The notes: generated by a model not told the origin, from the sequence alone. 18,425 nt of DNA from Desulfacyla sp964522045 (GCA_964522045.1 CAZFSF010000050.1:1-18425), one strand, 5' to 3'; counted from the first letter of the stretch, positions 1-7,607 are shown. Numbers and translations are program-made.

Positions 1-334
1 CTATTTCGGGAACATCGAATTAGCATCCATAACCACAGACGGTATCCTACCATTTCTTGCCAAGATATCTGAAGGGGCGAAACAGTCAGCCAAGAAGCTT
101 CGTTACGCTCTCCTTTCCGCCTTCTTCAACTTTATCAAGACCTCTTATGATTCTAACTTTCAAAATCCATGCGATTCTCCGGCTCTAAGGCAGATTTTCA
201 AAGAACAACGAGCTATTGACTGGAAAATCTTAGAAAAAGATGTCGTAGATGAAATGATTTTCAGAACAGAGAGTCCCAGGAATCGTCTTATGATAGAACT
301 CATGGCCCGCGGTGGCATGAGAGTGGTACTTTGA
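1..334 (+). pseudogene. Tyrosine recombinase (phage-type integrase) remnant, 5' end outside window, 3' truncated
   Basis: An open frame enters from the left edge (frame 2) and ends at TGA 332-334. The translation resembles the N-terminal core-binding (SAM-like) domain of a XerC/XerD-type recombinase (motif KKLRYALLSAFFNFIKTSY), followed by the first part of the catalytic domain, RNRLMIELMARGGMRV. In intact relatives the last motif continues G-M-R-V-G-E-V-L and contains the first catalytic arginine. Here the codons for G-E are missing, the frame reads R-V-V-L-stop, and no later catalytic motif (Lys, H-x-x-R, Tyr) is visible downstream. I read it as a decayed integrase. The family call rests on recognised motifs, not a search. 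Nothing else coding is seen from 335 to 519. Confidence 0.7.
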
Positions 335-519
335 CTTTATGATCGTTAGCCATCTTAAATCTATCACCCAAATTACCCATATTTCGAATAGTTTGCAAAA
401 TTTAGTTCAGCCACTAATTTCTTGTCAAGAAGTTATACCAAATAAATGTCATGCTGGCCTGAAAAGCCCTCCTAAATCTGTTCAGGGATAGCAAATTGGG
501 AAAAAGCGTAGAAAAAGTC

Positions 520-548
520 TTGACACTGTTTGCAGGTAATGGTATTCG
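520..548 (+). promoter_or_regulatory. Likely sigma70-type promoter of fadR-etfBA
   Basis: TTGACA at 520-525 is a perfect -35. A 17-bp spacer leads to TATTCG at 543-548, a weak -10 (3 of 6 matches). It lies just upstream of the FadR-type palindrome, so a repressor bound there would block initiation. Confidence 0.5.
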
Positions 549-553
549 CTCCA

Positions 554-571
554 TGAATGAATAATCATTCA
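554..571. promoter_or_regulatory. FadR (TetR-family) operator, 18-bp perfect palindrome
   Basis: TGAATGA-ATAA-TCATTCA: 7-bp arms around a 4-bp centre. From memory this fits the Bacillus subtilis FadR (YsiA) box consensus TGAATGANTANTCATTCA at every fixed position. It sits between the -10 and the chosen fadR start (587), the usual place for autorepression. It also covers the alternative ATG at 557, which argues against that codon being the true start. No second copy was seen in the window, including upstream of the acyl-CoA dehydrogenase. Confidence 0.75.
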
Positions 572-586
572 TTGGCGGTGAAAACT

Positions 587-1177
587 ATGAGCAAAAGAAA
601 AAATAACGAAAAATATTATCGAATTATAGAGGCGGCCACCAAGGTTTTTGCAAAAAGGGGTTTTTATCAATCCAAGATATCAGAAATTGCCAAAGAGGCT
701 AAGGTTGCGGATGGCACTATCTACATCTATTTTGAAAACAAAGATGATATCCTGATCTCTCTTTTTGAGGAACAGATGAAGGCTGTTATTGATAATATGG
801 AAGTCCAGCTCTCTGGAATAGATGATCCTGCAAGCAAGCTTGAGCGATTTGCATCAACCCATCTTGATCTTATTGAAAACAATAAAGACATGGCAGAGAT
901 TATTCAGGTAGAGCTGCGGCAGAGCGGGAAGTTTATGAAGGAATATAAGAATGAAAAATTCATTCAGTATTTGGACATAATTGAGGATATCATAAGCGAG
1001 GGCCAAAAAAGGGGTATTTTCAGGAAAGATGTGATCCCCAAAGTGGCCAAAAGGGCATTTTTTGGGGCCTTGGATGAGGTGTCCAGATTTTGGGTATTGT
1101 CAAGTAGAAGGCAATATGATATCAAGATCGTTGCAAGGCAAATCAGCGAATATTTTTTGAATGGTATTAGTGCCTAA
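587..1177 (+). CDS. fadR: TetR-family fatty-acid degradation regulator, FadR-like
   Basis: A 196-aa protein from ATG 587. The frame is open from 557, but that ATG lies inside the operator palindrome and a GGCGGTG stretch precedes 587. The N-terminal TetR helix-turn-helix reads KISEIAKEAKVADGTIYIYF, followed by NKDDILISLFEEQM. These match Bacillus FadR (YsiA) closely as I remember it, as does the ligand-domain motif VELRQS. The known FadR represses beta-oxidation genes and is released by long-chain acyl-CoA; that ligand is inferred here. In Bacillus, fadR shares an operon with etfB and etfA, and the same genes follow here. Together with the FadR-type box just upstream, this makes the call strong. 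The gene is probably autoregulated and cotranscribed with etfBA. Confidence 0.85.
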   Translation: MSKRKNNEKYYRIIEAATKVFAKRGFYQSKISEIAKEAKVADGTIYIYFENKDDILISLFEEQMKAVIDNMEVQLSGIDDPASKLERFASTHLDLIENNKDMAEIIQVELRQSGKFMKEYKNEKFIQYLDIIEDIISEGQKRGIFRKDVIPKVAKRAFFGALDEVSRFWVLSSRRQYDIKIVARQISEYFLNGISA

Positions 1178-1178
1178 C

Positions 1179-1210
1179 CCGGATAAACCCGCCATAGGCG
1201 GACAAACCGG
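1179..1210. repeat. Small GC-rich palindrome between fadR and etfB
   Basis: Nested inverted repeats: CCGCC-ATA-GGCGG at 1189-1201, flanked by CCGG at 1179-1182 and 1207-1210. It resembles in style the palindromes at 7608-7620, 15002-15016 and 17679-17696. It may be a REP-like element or an intercistronic hairpin. Confidence 0.5.
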
Positions 1211-1265
1211 AAGGATGGATAAAGACTTTAGAATTGAGGACTTGGTTATAAATAAGGAGGATAAA

Positions 1266-2060
1266 GTGAATATTATAGTTTGTCTGAAACAGGTGCCGGA
1301 CACGGAAAGCCAGATCAAGATCGGATCGGATGGCAAATCAATTGTGACCGATGATATCAAATGGGTTATGAATCCATATGATGAGTTTGGGGTGGAGGAG
1401 GCCTTGCGTCTTAAAGAAAAACATGGGGGCGAGGTTACTGTAGTGGGTCTTGGCCCAAAAAGGGTGACAGAATCATTACGTACTGCCCTGGCCATGGGTG
1501 CGGACAAGGGGCTCCTGATCAGCGATGAGGCATTGGACGGGAGTGATTCTCTTGCCAATGCGAAGGCCATCGCTGCGGCTGTTAAGGACCTTGATTATGA
1601 TCTGATCTTCACCGGTCAGCGAGGCGTGGATGATGATCTCGGTCTGGTTGGGGCCACCATTGCGGAGCTATTGGGCATTCCACAGCTTTCACTGATTGTT
1701 AAGGTAGAAGTGGCGGAGGATGTGAAGTCTGTCAAGGTTGAGAGGCCTATTGAAGGGGAGGCTCTTACAATAGAATCGAATCTCCCAGCCCTAATTACAG
1801 TCCAGAAAGGTCTGAATGAACCGCGATATGCCTCCTTGCCAGGGATTATGAAGGCCAAGAAAAAGCCTCTTGAGGAAAAAACCCTTGCTGATCTGGGTTT
1901 GGATAGTGCGGAATTTGGAGAAGGGGCAAGAAAGCTGAAAATCTTGGAGTTGACGCCGCCTCCTGATCGAGCGGCAGGCAAGATTGTTGAAGGAGAGACA
2001 CCGCAGGAAAAGGCCGCTGAATTGGCTAAGTTACTCCACGATGAGGCAAAAGTTCTATAA
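1266..2060 (+). CDS. etfB: Electron transfer flavoprotein beta subunit
   Basis: A 264-aa protein from GTG 1266, chosen because AAGGAGG (1254-1260) precedes it at good spacing and the protein then starts at the family-typical MNIIVCLKQVPDT. The open frame extends to 1161, but that part is unlike EtfB. Family motifs include the N-terminal VCLKQVPD strand, WVMNPYDEFGVEEALRLKE near residue 35, and ALAMGADKGLLISD near residue 80. With EtfA it forms the soluble heterodimer that takes electrons from acyl-CoA dehydrogenases. The beta subunit normally binds AMP, or a second FAD in bifurcating types; which applies here cannot be decided by eye. Its place after fadR points to fatty-acid oxidation. The gap to fadR (88 nt) holds the small palindrome. 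Confidence 0.92.
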   Translation: MNIIVCLKQVPDTESQIKIGSDGKSIVTDDIKWVMNPYDEFGVEEALRLKEKHGGEVTVVGLGPKRVTESLRTALAMGADKGLLISDEALDGSDSLANAKAIAAAVKDLDYDLIFTGQRGVDDDLGLVGATIAELLGIPQLSLIVKVEVAEDVKSVKVERPIEGEALTIESNLPALITVQKGLNEPRYASLPGIMKAKKKPLEEKTLADLGLDSAEFGEGARKLKILELTPPPDRAAGKIVEGETPQEKAAELAKLLHDEAKVL

Positions 2061-2173
2061 TGATGAAATGAGGGATTGAGGAATGGCGGCATTAGAAACA
2101 ATAATCATGCCTTACAGTTAACCAATCCCTGAGATGTATTTGAAATGACTCATAATAATTAAGGAGATAAAAA

Positions 2174-3157
2174 ATGGCACAGGGAGTTTGGACAATTGCT
2201 GAGCAAAGGAATGGGGAGATCCGGAAGATAACTTACGAAATTGTTAGTGAGGGGAGGCGTCTGGCAGATGCCCTGGGTCAGGAGTTGACTGTGATATTGC
2301 TCGGTTCCAATATCAAGGGCACGGCCGCTGAACTTGGCGAGTACGGCGCGGATAAGGTTTTGGTGGCTGACGACTCAAGACTGGAGCCCTATACCACAGA
2401 CGCTTATGTGTCTGTGATTTCCGAACTGGTTAAGGCCAATGACCCACAAATATTGATCTTGGGTGCGTCTGTTCAGGGCAAAGATTTAGCTGGCAGATTA
2501 GCAGCCAGCTTGGATGTCGGTATGGCCCAGGACTGCACTGCCTTTGCTGTAGAGGACGGAAATCTTGTGGCTACCAGGCCTATTTATGCGGGCAAGGCCT
2601 ATGCAAAAGTGACTTTTGAAAACAGCTTGCCGCAAATGGCCGCAGCCAGGCCGAAAGTGATGAGCATCAACGAACCTGACGCGTCCAGATCGGCTGAGGT
2701 TATCGATGCTTCTTTCACACTTGACGATGGTGACCTCAAGACAAAGGTCATTGATGTGGCTAAGGATGAGAGTGGCAAGGTTGATCTGACTGAAGCGGAC
2801 AAAATTGTTTCAGGCGGTCGCGGCATGAAAGGCCCGGAAAATTACAAGATCTTAGAAGAGTTGGCCGATGTGATCGGAGCCAGTGTGGGAGCTTCCCGCG
2901 CGGCCGTGGATGCAGGCTGGAGACCCCAGTCAGACCAGGTAGGGCAGACAGGAAAGGTGGTTTCACCGAACCTCTATGTGGCCTGCGGCATATCAGGGGC
3001 AATTCAGCATTTAGCCGGCATGAGCACGTCAAAAGTAATCGTTGCAATCAACAAGGATGAGGATGCCCCCATATTCCAAAGGGCCGATTACGGTGTGGTG
3101 GGCGACCTCTTTGACGTTGTTCCTGCTTTGACTGAAGAGGTCAAAAAATACCTGTGA
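2174..3157 (+). CDS. etfA: Electron transfer flavoprotein alpha subunit
   Basis: A 327-aa protein from ATG 2174, preceded by AAGGAG (2161-2166). The N-terminal domain (about residues 1-190) has the alternating ETF fold; the C-terminal FAD-binding domain is clear, with SGGRGMKG near 220, then GASRAAVDAGWRP, GQTGKVVSP and GISGAIQHLAGM. There is no N-terminal ferredoxin extension, so it is the short classical type. It carries FAD and passes electrons from acyl-CoA dehydrogenases towards the quinone pool or a bifurcating partner. It lies 113 nt after etfB in the same orientation, in the order known from Bacillus fad operons. A 14-bp hairpin follows the gene. Confidence 0.93.
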   Translation: MAQGVWTIAEQRNGEIRKITYEIVSEGRRLADALGQELTVILLGSNIKGTAAELGEYGADKVLVADDSRLEPYTTDAYVSVISELVKANDPQILILGASVQGKDLAGRLAASLDVGMAQDCTAFAVEDGNLVATRPIYAGKAYAKVTFENSLPQMAAARPKVMSINEPDASRSAEVIDASFTLDDGDLKTKVIDVAKDESGKVDLTEADKIVSGGRGMKGPENYKILEELADVIGASVGASRAAVDAGWRPQSDQVGQTGKVVSPNLYVACGISGAIQHLAGMSTSKVIVAINKDEDAPIFQRADYGVVGDLFDVVPALTEEVKKYL

Positions 3158-3178
3158 GATAAAGATTGGGGAATTTAA

Positions 3179-3239
3179 GGATTTAGGAATTGAAGAATTG
3201 GGAGAATTGAAAAGAGATATTCATTCAATTTCTAAATTC
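3179..3239 (+). repeat. Inverted repeat downstream of etfA (possible weak terminator or repeat element)
   Basis: GGATTTAGGAATTG (3179-3192) can pair with CAATTTCTAAATTC (3226-3239), giving a 14-bp RNA stem with two G-U pairs and a loop of about 33 nt. The arms are AT-rich and built from repeated GAATTG units (3187-3192, 3196-3200, 3204-3209). No U-tract follows directly, so a terminator role is uncertain. Confidence 0.35.
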
Positions 3240-3270
3240 GCTTCTTCAATCTCTTAGATGAGGCATTTGA

Positions 3271-3298
3271 TTGACAAGAGAAAAAACATAAATAAATT
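3271..3298 (+). promoter_or_regulatory. Probable tRNA promoter
   Basis: TTGACA at 3271-3276, 16-bp AT-rich spacer, TAAATT at 3293-3298, about 20 nt before the mature tRNA 5' end. It is the only good sigma70-like site between etfA and the tRNA. Confidence 0.5.
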
Positions 3299-3318
3299 AT
3301 GAGCTTGGTAACCTAAGA

Positions 3319-3395
3319 GGCGGTGTAGCTCAGGTGGTCAGAGCATGCGGCTCATATCCGCAGGGTCACTGGTTCAAATCCAGTCACCGCCACCA
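3319..3395 (+). tRNA. tRNA-Met (anticodon CAT)
   Basis: A complete cloverleaf of 77 nt. The acceptor stem GGCGGTG/CACCGCC is perfectly paired, discriminator A and CCA are encoded (3393-3395). The D arm is GCTC/GAGC, the anticodon stem TGCGG/CCGCA encloses CTCATAT with CAT at 3353-3355, and the T arm ACTGG-TTCAAAT-CCAGT is intact. The first acceptor pair is G-C, so it is not an initiator tRNA. Elongator Met is preferred; a lysidine-modified Ile2 tRNA shares this anticodon and is not excluded. A T-run at 3437-3445 may mark the 3' end of the transcript. Confidence 0.9.
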
Positions 3396-3581
3396 GTAAA
3401 AGCTTGTTCCAGTCTTGACATTAGCCTGTTATGCCTTATTTTTTTGCTGAGCGGACCTGATGATGAGCCTTGTTTTATAGCAACCGCTTTTGCTTAGGAG
3501 CTAATTGCCGCCAAGCGGATGAAGATAAAGGACTATGGATGACATTTCAATTTTGCAGAAACAAAAATTGGAATAGTGTAG

Positions 3582-4103
3582 ATGGGCCCTTTCAGACAAG
3601 ATGAGTTCATAATTCTAAGCGATGCTCTCGATATTGCCGAGGATGCCACAGGGAATTACTTTAAATTTTCGAGTGGGCAATGGAAGAATTATGGCTATGA
3701 CGTGAAGACGCTCTCATCTTTGAGTGGAGGGGAGATAAGTAACTTTGCCCTCGCTGTATTAAACAAGGGGAAGAGGGTGTTAAATGATTTTGAGTCAAGA
3801 ACAAAAGGTCGCGATTTTTATTTTATCTGCTTGCAGGACCACCTTATTTTGAGGGCGCTCAATAGAGACGGAAATCTGGCTCTTTTGCCCCTTCTTGTAT
3901 ATATTTTCACCCATGAGCTGGTTCATATCGTCAGGTTCTGCAATTTTTTTCAGAGATTTGATGTTCCGGACAAGGAAAGGGTTGAGGAAGAAGAGGTAGT
4001 TCATTCAACCACTTTTGAAATATTAAAAGATTTTTCTCTTTCCAACCTGGACTATGTCCTTGACTCATATCAGGGACACAGGATATGCCAGGTTGGTGTT
4101 TGA
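3582..4103 (+). CDS. Hypothetical protein with HELVH metallopeptidase-like motif
   Basis: A 173-aa soluble protein of no family I can name. The main feature is HELVH at residues 111-115 at the end of a hydrophobic helix (LLPLLVYIFTHELVHI), the HExxH signature of zincin peptidases. An acidic run (EEEE, 135-138) and His141 lie about 25 residues later and could supply a third zinc ligand. There is no signal peptide. The start is ATG 3582, since TAG lies directly upstream in frame; a clear ribosome site is missing, and an imperfect hairpin (3548-3570) lies just before it. An FmdB-type zinc-ribbon gene follows after 27 nt. Peptidase activity is inference from the motif alone. Confidence 0.7.
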   Translation: MGPFRQDEFIILSDALDIAEDATGNYFKFSSGQWKNYGYDVKTLSSLSGGEISNFALAVLNKGKRVLNDFESRTKGRDFYFICLQDHLILRALNRDGNLALLPLLVYIFTHELVHIVRFCNFFQRFDVPDKERVEEEEVVHSTTFEILKDFSLSNLDYVLDSYQGHRICQVGV

Positions 4104-4130
4104 CAGTGATACATAAGGAGGAAAGCAGGA

Positions 4131-4454
4131 ATGCCGATTTATGAATATGAATGTGATGAATGCGGGCACCATTTAGAGGCCTTGCAGAAATTCTCAGATC
4201 CACCCATTACCGAATGCGAGGAGTGCCATTCTAATAAGTTGAAAAAGCTCATTTCTCACAGTACCTTTCACCTGAAAGGGACTGGCTGGTACGTAACCGA
4301 TTATGCCTCCAAGTCCGGCTCAACGCATAAGGAAGGCAAGGAAAAGGGCGCCAGTGGGAATACAGAAAAGGCGAACCCCGAGAAAAAGGCAAAGAGTGCG
4401 ACGGAGAGTTCGAGCAAAAAAGATACCCCGGCTCCTTCCAAGAATAAAGAATAG
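4131..4454 (+). CDS. FmdB-family zinc ribbon protein
   Basis: A 107-aa protein that starts MPIYEYECDECGHHLEALQK, the hallmark of the FmdB/CxxC regulatory family. Four zinc ligands are visible: C8-x2-C11 and C29-x2-C32. The region after about residue 60 is a low-complexity tail rich in Lys, Ser, Glu and Pro. A strong AAGGAGG (4115-4121) precedes the ATG. The family is named after a putative formamidase-operon regulator, but its biochemical role is generally unknown. It sits between the HELVH protein and an unrecognised gene, in one likely operon. Confidence 0.85.
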   Translation: MPIYEYECDECGHHLEALQKFSDPPITECEECHSNKLKKLISHSTFHLKGTGWYVTDYASKSGSTHKEGKEKGASGNTEKANPEKKAKSATESSSKKDTPAPSKNKE

Positions 4455-4479
4455 AGAGTACGGGCCATAAGGGCTGAGT

Positions 4480-5022
4480 ATGCATCAAAGGGATACCGGC
4501 AGGGTTCATAATAAGTTAATTAATCGACTTGAGAGGCAGGAGAAACAGAAGGCTTTTCAACAGGGGAGGTTTTTCAGGTTTAAGCTTCCTGAAATACATA
4601 ATAAGCTCCGCCAGATCCTGTTGCAGGAAAAGGTTATTGAAACAGACAATGCCGCTGCTATTTCCGATTCCATCCTCAGGGGCCTTAAAAAGGCCTTACA
4701 CAGCTCGGAATTTGATTTCGAGTACTTTGTTTCACCCATTCGCAACATTGTTCCCCGTCCAAATCCCTATTCTCTGTATATGACACAGTACCTTATGGAA
4801 GTCCTTATAAATGATCCGCATGTAATAGAGATTTATGGGACCGATGAAGAGGTATACCATGTCATAAACCGGGTTATAAGCCAGAGCCGTATCCAGTTCG
4901 ACAATGTCGAAGAGGAAATCGTGGCCCAATTAGCACAAAAAAAATCCATGCTACCCGGTTCGGCAGAGTATCAAATAGCCATGGATCAACTCCTCCGCGA
5001 AAGGGTGGGGGAACCTCAATAA
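4480..5022 (+). CDS. Hypothetical protein (unrecognised)
   Basis: A 180-aa soluble protein without a family I recognise. It begins with a basic, glutamine-rich segment (residues 7-45), has a predicted mostly helical middle, and contains the motif DPHVIEIYGTDEEVYHVINR near residue 112-131, which looks like a conserved helical core. No membrane segment, signal peptide or cysteine pattern is present. The ATG at 4480 follows GGGCTGAG, a weak ribosome site. It is the last gene of the 3582-5022 group and ends 9 nt before the convergent alkyltransferase stop codon. Confidence 0.65.
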   Translation: MHQRDTGRVHNKLINRLERQEKQKAFQQGRFFRFKLPEIHNKLRQILLQEKVIETDNAAAISDSILRGLKKALHSSEFDFEYFVSPIRNIVPRPNPYSLYMTQYLMEVLINDPHVIEIYGTDEEVYHVINRVISQSRIQFDNVEEEIVAQLAQKKSMLPGSAEYQIAMDQLLRERVGEPQ

Positions 5023-5031
5023 TAGGTGTTA

Positions 5032-5556
5032 CTACATAATTTCAAACTCCGTCTCACGCCCTAACAGATATTTCTTGACATTAAGCCCGCTTCCAAATCC
5101 GCCGAGTCCCCCGGCAGCAACAACTCTGTGTCATGGAAAAATCAGGGGTAGAGGATTCTTACCCATGACCTGACCCACCGCCCTCGCACCTCCAGGCCTT
5201 CCAACCATTGACGCCACCTCCCCATAAGTCTTTATTTCTCCAAAAGGTATAGTGGCGATCGCCTTCAATACTGACAATTGAAATGGGGTGCATGAGAAAT
5301 CCAAGGGAAGGGGTTTTTTTGTGGGGTTGTTGAATAAAGCTGCCTTAATAGCTCCAACGAGCGGTTGATTCATACGATGATCCTCTATGAGATTTGCGTT
5401 TGGAAATCGTCTTCTGAAGAAGAGAGTGGTGTCGCCCCGCCCGTCCAAATCCAGTCCGACCCGAATCGCCCCTCTCTTTGTGGAAGCGAGATGTACGGTT
5501 AGACGATCAATCCTTATTTTCCAGCAGTAGATTTCCGGTAATGTTTTCCCTGCCAT
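5032..5556 (-). CDS. ogt: Probable selenocysteine-containing O6-alkylguanine-DNA alkyltransferase (Sec at the catalytic site)
   Basis: Repairs O6-alkylguanine by transferring the alkyl group to an active-site residue in the motif P-C-H-R-V. The frame opens at ATG 5556 (AAGGAG upstream) and meets TGA at 5131-5133, exactly where the catalytic Cys codon should be: P-TGA-H-R-V. Reading continues as VVAAGGLGGFGSGLNVKKYL, the family's conserved C-terminus, to TAG 5032-5034. With TGA as Sec the protein is 174 aa with U142. Other family motifs are TPFQLSVLKAIATIPFGEI, KTYGEVASMVGRPGGARAVG and NPLPLIFP. A SECIS-like hairpin follows the TGA. It overlaps the end of the radical SAM gene by 43 nt and is the last gene of that operon. 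A recent nonsense mutation is the alternative, but the exact catalytic position and intact downstream frame favour Sec. Confidence 0.8.
5099..5117 (-). promoter_or_regulatory. Putative bacterial SECIS element
   Basis: In the minus-strand mRNA, CUGCCGGG (5117-5110) pairs with CUCGGCGG (5106-5099), an 8-bp stem with two G-U pairs and loop GGA; a 6-bp stem with loop GGGGACU is the alternative. The loop begins 18-21 nt after the UGA, with G in its first two positions. From memory, bacterial SECIS rules ask for a small apical loop with an early G, about 16-37 nt downstream. Confidence 0.6.
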
Positions 5557-6443
5557 GTCTTTCTCCTTTCAAGGGTTGTCTGGATGAGTTTGAGATTTAC
5601 CTGCTTTTCCTTGGCCCACAAGGGAGCCACAAGCTCGCACTGAATAGGATCTCCGGTCAGTCTTTGAATCACCATGTCCGGAGGCAGTAGCTCTAAGAAA
5701 TCCACTACAAGGCTTGCGTATTCTTTTCTGTCCAAGCATCGGAACCCTTCTTTATGGTAAAGCTCGGAAAGTGGGGTCTCTTTAACCACATAAAGGAGGT
5801 GGATTTTTACGCCTCGGATAGGGAGGTTTGAGAGAAATCGGGCTGTTTGCAACATCATTTCACGGTCTTCACCAGGAAGCCCTAAGATTATGTGGGCGCA
5901 TATATTTATCGAGTATCCATCGGCCATCAGGACGCTCTGTTCAAAACAGGCTACGTCATGTCCACGGTTTATCAGTTTAAGCGTTTTGTCGTGTGAAGAT
6001 TGCAGGCCATATTCAAGCCATACAAGATGATCGGCCTGATAAGAGCTTAGAAGAGTCAGGATTTCCCGGTCCACACAGTCCGGTCGTGTTGCCACCGAAA
6101 GACCTACCATATCTTTTTGAGCTAATGCTTCGTCGTAGAGGTCTTTCAAATAGGAAACAGGGGCGTAGGTGTTGGTGAAGGATTGAAAATAGGCAATAAA
6201 CTTTCTGGCCTTGTAGCGCTTTTGAATAAAATCCTTGGCCTCAGCGATTTGCCGTGCAATGGAAAGGCCGCGATTAATCAAGGCTCCGGTGCCTGATCCC
6301 CGACGATCACAAAAAATACACCCCCTGCGGGATATGGTCCCATCACGGTTGGGGCAGCCGAGGCCGGCATCTAAGGATATTTTCTGAACACGTTCACCGA
6401 AGATTTCTTTTAAATAAGTGCTGAAGTCGCGATATCTTTTCAC
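5514..6443 (-). CDS. yhcC: YhcC-family radical SAM protein (TIGR01212-like)
   Basis: A 309-aa protein from GTG 6443. The radical SAM cluster motif is C30-x11-C42-x2-C45 inside CPNRDGTISRRGCIFC, the spacing typical of the YhcC family and unlike the canonical CxxxCxxC. Other family segments are YFQSFTNTYAP, VGLSVATRPDCV, LEYGLQSSHDKTLKLINRGH and GLPGEDREMM. It should bind a [4Fe-4S] cluster and S-adenosylmethionine; the substrate is not established for this family. Its GTG overlaps the TGA of the upstream acyl-CoA dehydrogenase (GTGA), so the two are translationally coupled. Its 3' end contains the ribosome site and start of the alkyltransferase. Confidence 0.88.
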   Translation of the reverse strand: MKRYRDFSTYLKEIFGERVQKISLDAGLGCPNRDGTISRRGCIFCDRRGSGTGALINRGLSIARQIAEAKDFIQKRYKARKFIAYFQSFTNTYAPVSYLKDLYDEALAQKDMVGLSVATRPDCVDREILTLLSSYQADHLVWLEYGLQSSHDKTLKLINRGHDVACFEQSVLMADGYSINICAHIILGLPGEDREMMLQTARFLSNLPIRGVKIHLLYVVKETPLSELYHKEGFRCLDRKEYASLVVDFLELLPPDMVIQRLTGDPIQCELVAPLWAKEKQVNLKLIQTTLERRKTWQGKHYRKSTAGK

Positions 6444-7591
6444 CCCAGCTTACCCAAGATCTCCCGTGCGATGATGATCTTTTCCACCTCCTTGGTCCCT
6501 TCGTAAATTTCCAGCACCTTGGCCGCCCGGTAGAACCTTTCGATATCATTATCATTGAAGTAACCGTAACCACCGTGTATCTGTAACGCCTCATCAACCA
6601 CCTCAACGGCAACACGGCAGGCGTACAGCTTGGCCATTGCGGTCAGTTTTGTATCCGGTTTACCCTGGTCCAGTAGCCATGCCGACTTGTAAACCATGTT
6701 GCGGGCGCTTTCAATTTCAGTTGCCATTTCCGCAAGTTTGAACTGGGTAGCCTGAAAGGATCCAACAGGTCGCCCAAATTGTCTTCGCTGCCTGGCCTGC
6801 TTGATGGCCATATCCATGGCACCCTGGGCCAGGCCCAATCCATGGGCGGCCACGTATGCCCGTGAGCGGTCAAAAAAGTGCATCAGCTGGATAAAGCCGT
6901 TCCCCTCTTTCCCAACCAGATTCTCGCGGGGTACCCGAACATCATTAAAATAGACCATGGCGGTGTCCGAACACCTGATCCCCATTTTTCCTTCCATCTT
7001 GTCGGCATCATAACCCTTTCTGTCTGTTTCCACTATTATAATGCTGTGACGGGAGGTCCTGGATTTTTCTTCGGGATTCGTCAGGCAATATACTAACAGG
7101 AATGTCCCTACAGTCCCGTTGCCAATCATTACTTTATTGCCATTGATTACATAATCGTTACCATCTTTGACAGCCGTTGTGCTGACCGAGGCAGTGTCAC
7201 TCCCTGCATCGGGTTCGGTGATGGCAAAACCCATGATACCCTCAGCATCAAAAATTGGAGGAAGGTACCTCTTTTTCTGTTCATCGGAGCCATATAGAAG
7301 AAGCTCTTCGGCACCGAATGTAACGGAACAGAGTTGCTGGCCAATCCCTGGATCTATACTCCAGAATTCCTCTAAGACCAGGGCATGTTCCAGAAAACCA
7401 AACCCAGGTCCCCCGTATTCCTCGGGAATAAAAAGGCCTATGAATCCCAACTCTCGTGCCTTATTCAGGATATCCTTGGGAAAAGTCTCGTTAAGGTCAT
7501 AATCTCGCGCAACGTCTGTAAATTCTCCGGTTGCAAAATCCCTTGCTGCCTTCTTAATATCTATTTGCTCATTGGTCAGATCGAAATTCAC
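6440..7591 (-). CDS. Acyl-CoA dehydrogenase
   Basis: A 383-aa FAD flavoprotein from GTG 7591, with AGGAG eight nt upstream. N-terminal helical domain to about residue 115, then the beta domain with FAITEPDAGSD (FAD/substrate loop), then the C-terminal helical domain with RRQFGRPVGSFQATQFKLAEM and IHGGYGYFNDNDIERFYRAAK. The catalytic base is visible as Glu364 in IYEGT. It oxidises an acyl-CoA to the 2-enoyl-CoA and hands electrons to ETF, fitting the etfBA genes in this window; the chain-length or branched substrate cannot be told from sequence alone. No FadR box is seen upstream. It heads a tight run with yhcC and the alkyltransferase. The 5' leader contains a small palindrome. Confidence 0.92.
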   Translation of the reverse strand: MNFDLTNEQIDIKKAARDFATGEFTDVARDYDLNETFPKDILNKARELGFIGLFIPEEYGGPGFGFLEHALVLEEFWSIDPGIGQQLCSVTFGAEELLLYGSDEQKKRYLPPIFDAEGIMGFAITEPDAGSDTASVSTTAVKDGNDYVINGNKVMIGNGTVGTFLLVYCLTNPEEKSRTSRHSIIIVETDRKGYDADKMEGKMGIRCSDTAMVYFNDVRVPRENLVGKEGNGFIQLMHFFDRSRAYVAAHGLGLAQGAMDMAIKQARQRRQFGRPVGSFQATQFKLAEMATEIESARNMVYKSAWLLDQGKPDTKLTAMAKLYACRVAVEVVDEALQIHGGYGYFNDNDIERFYRAAKVLEIYEGTKEVEKIIIAREILGKLG

Positions 7592-7607
7592 TGTAACAAC
7601 TCCTGAC

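Noticed and set aside
1161..1265. N-terminal extension of EtfB
   Set aside because: The frame is open, but it covers the palindrome at 1179-1210, is unlike EtfB, and a perfect ribosome site precedes GTG 1266.
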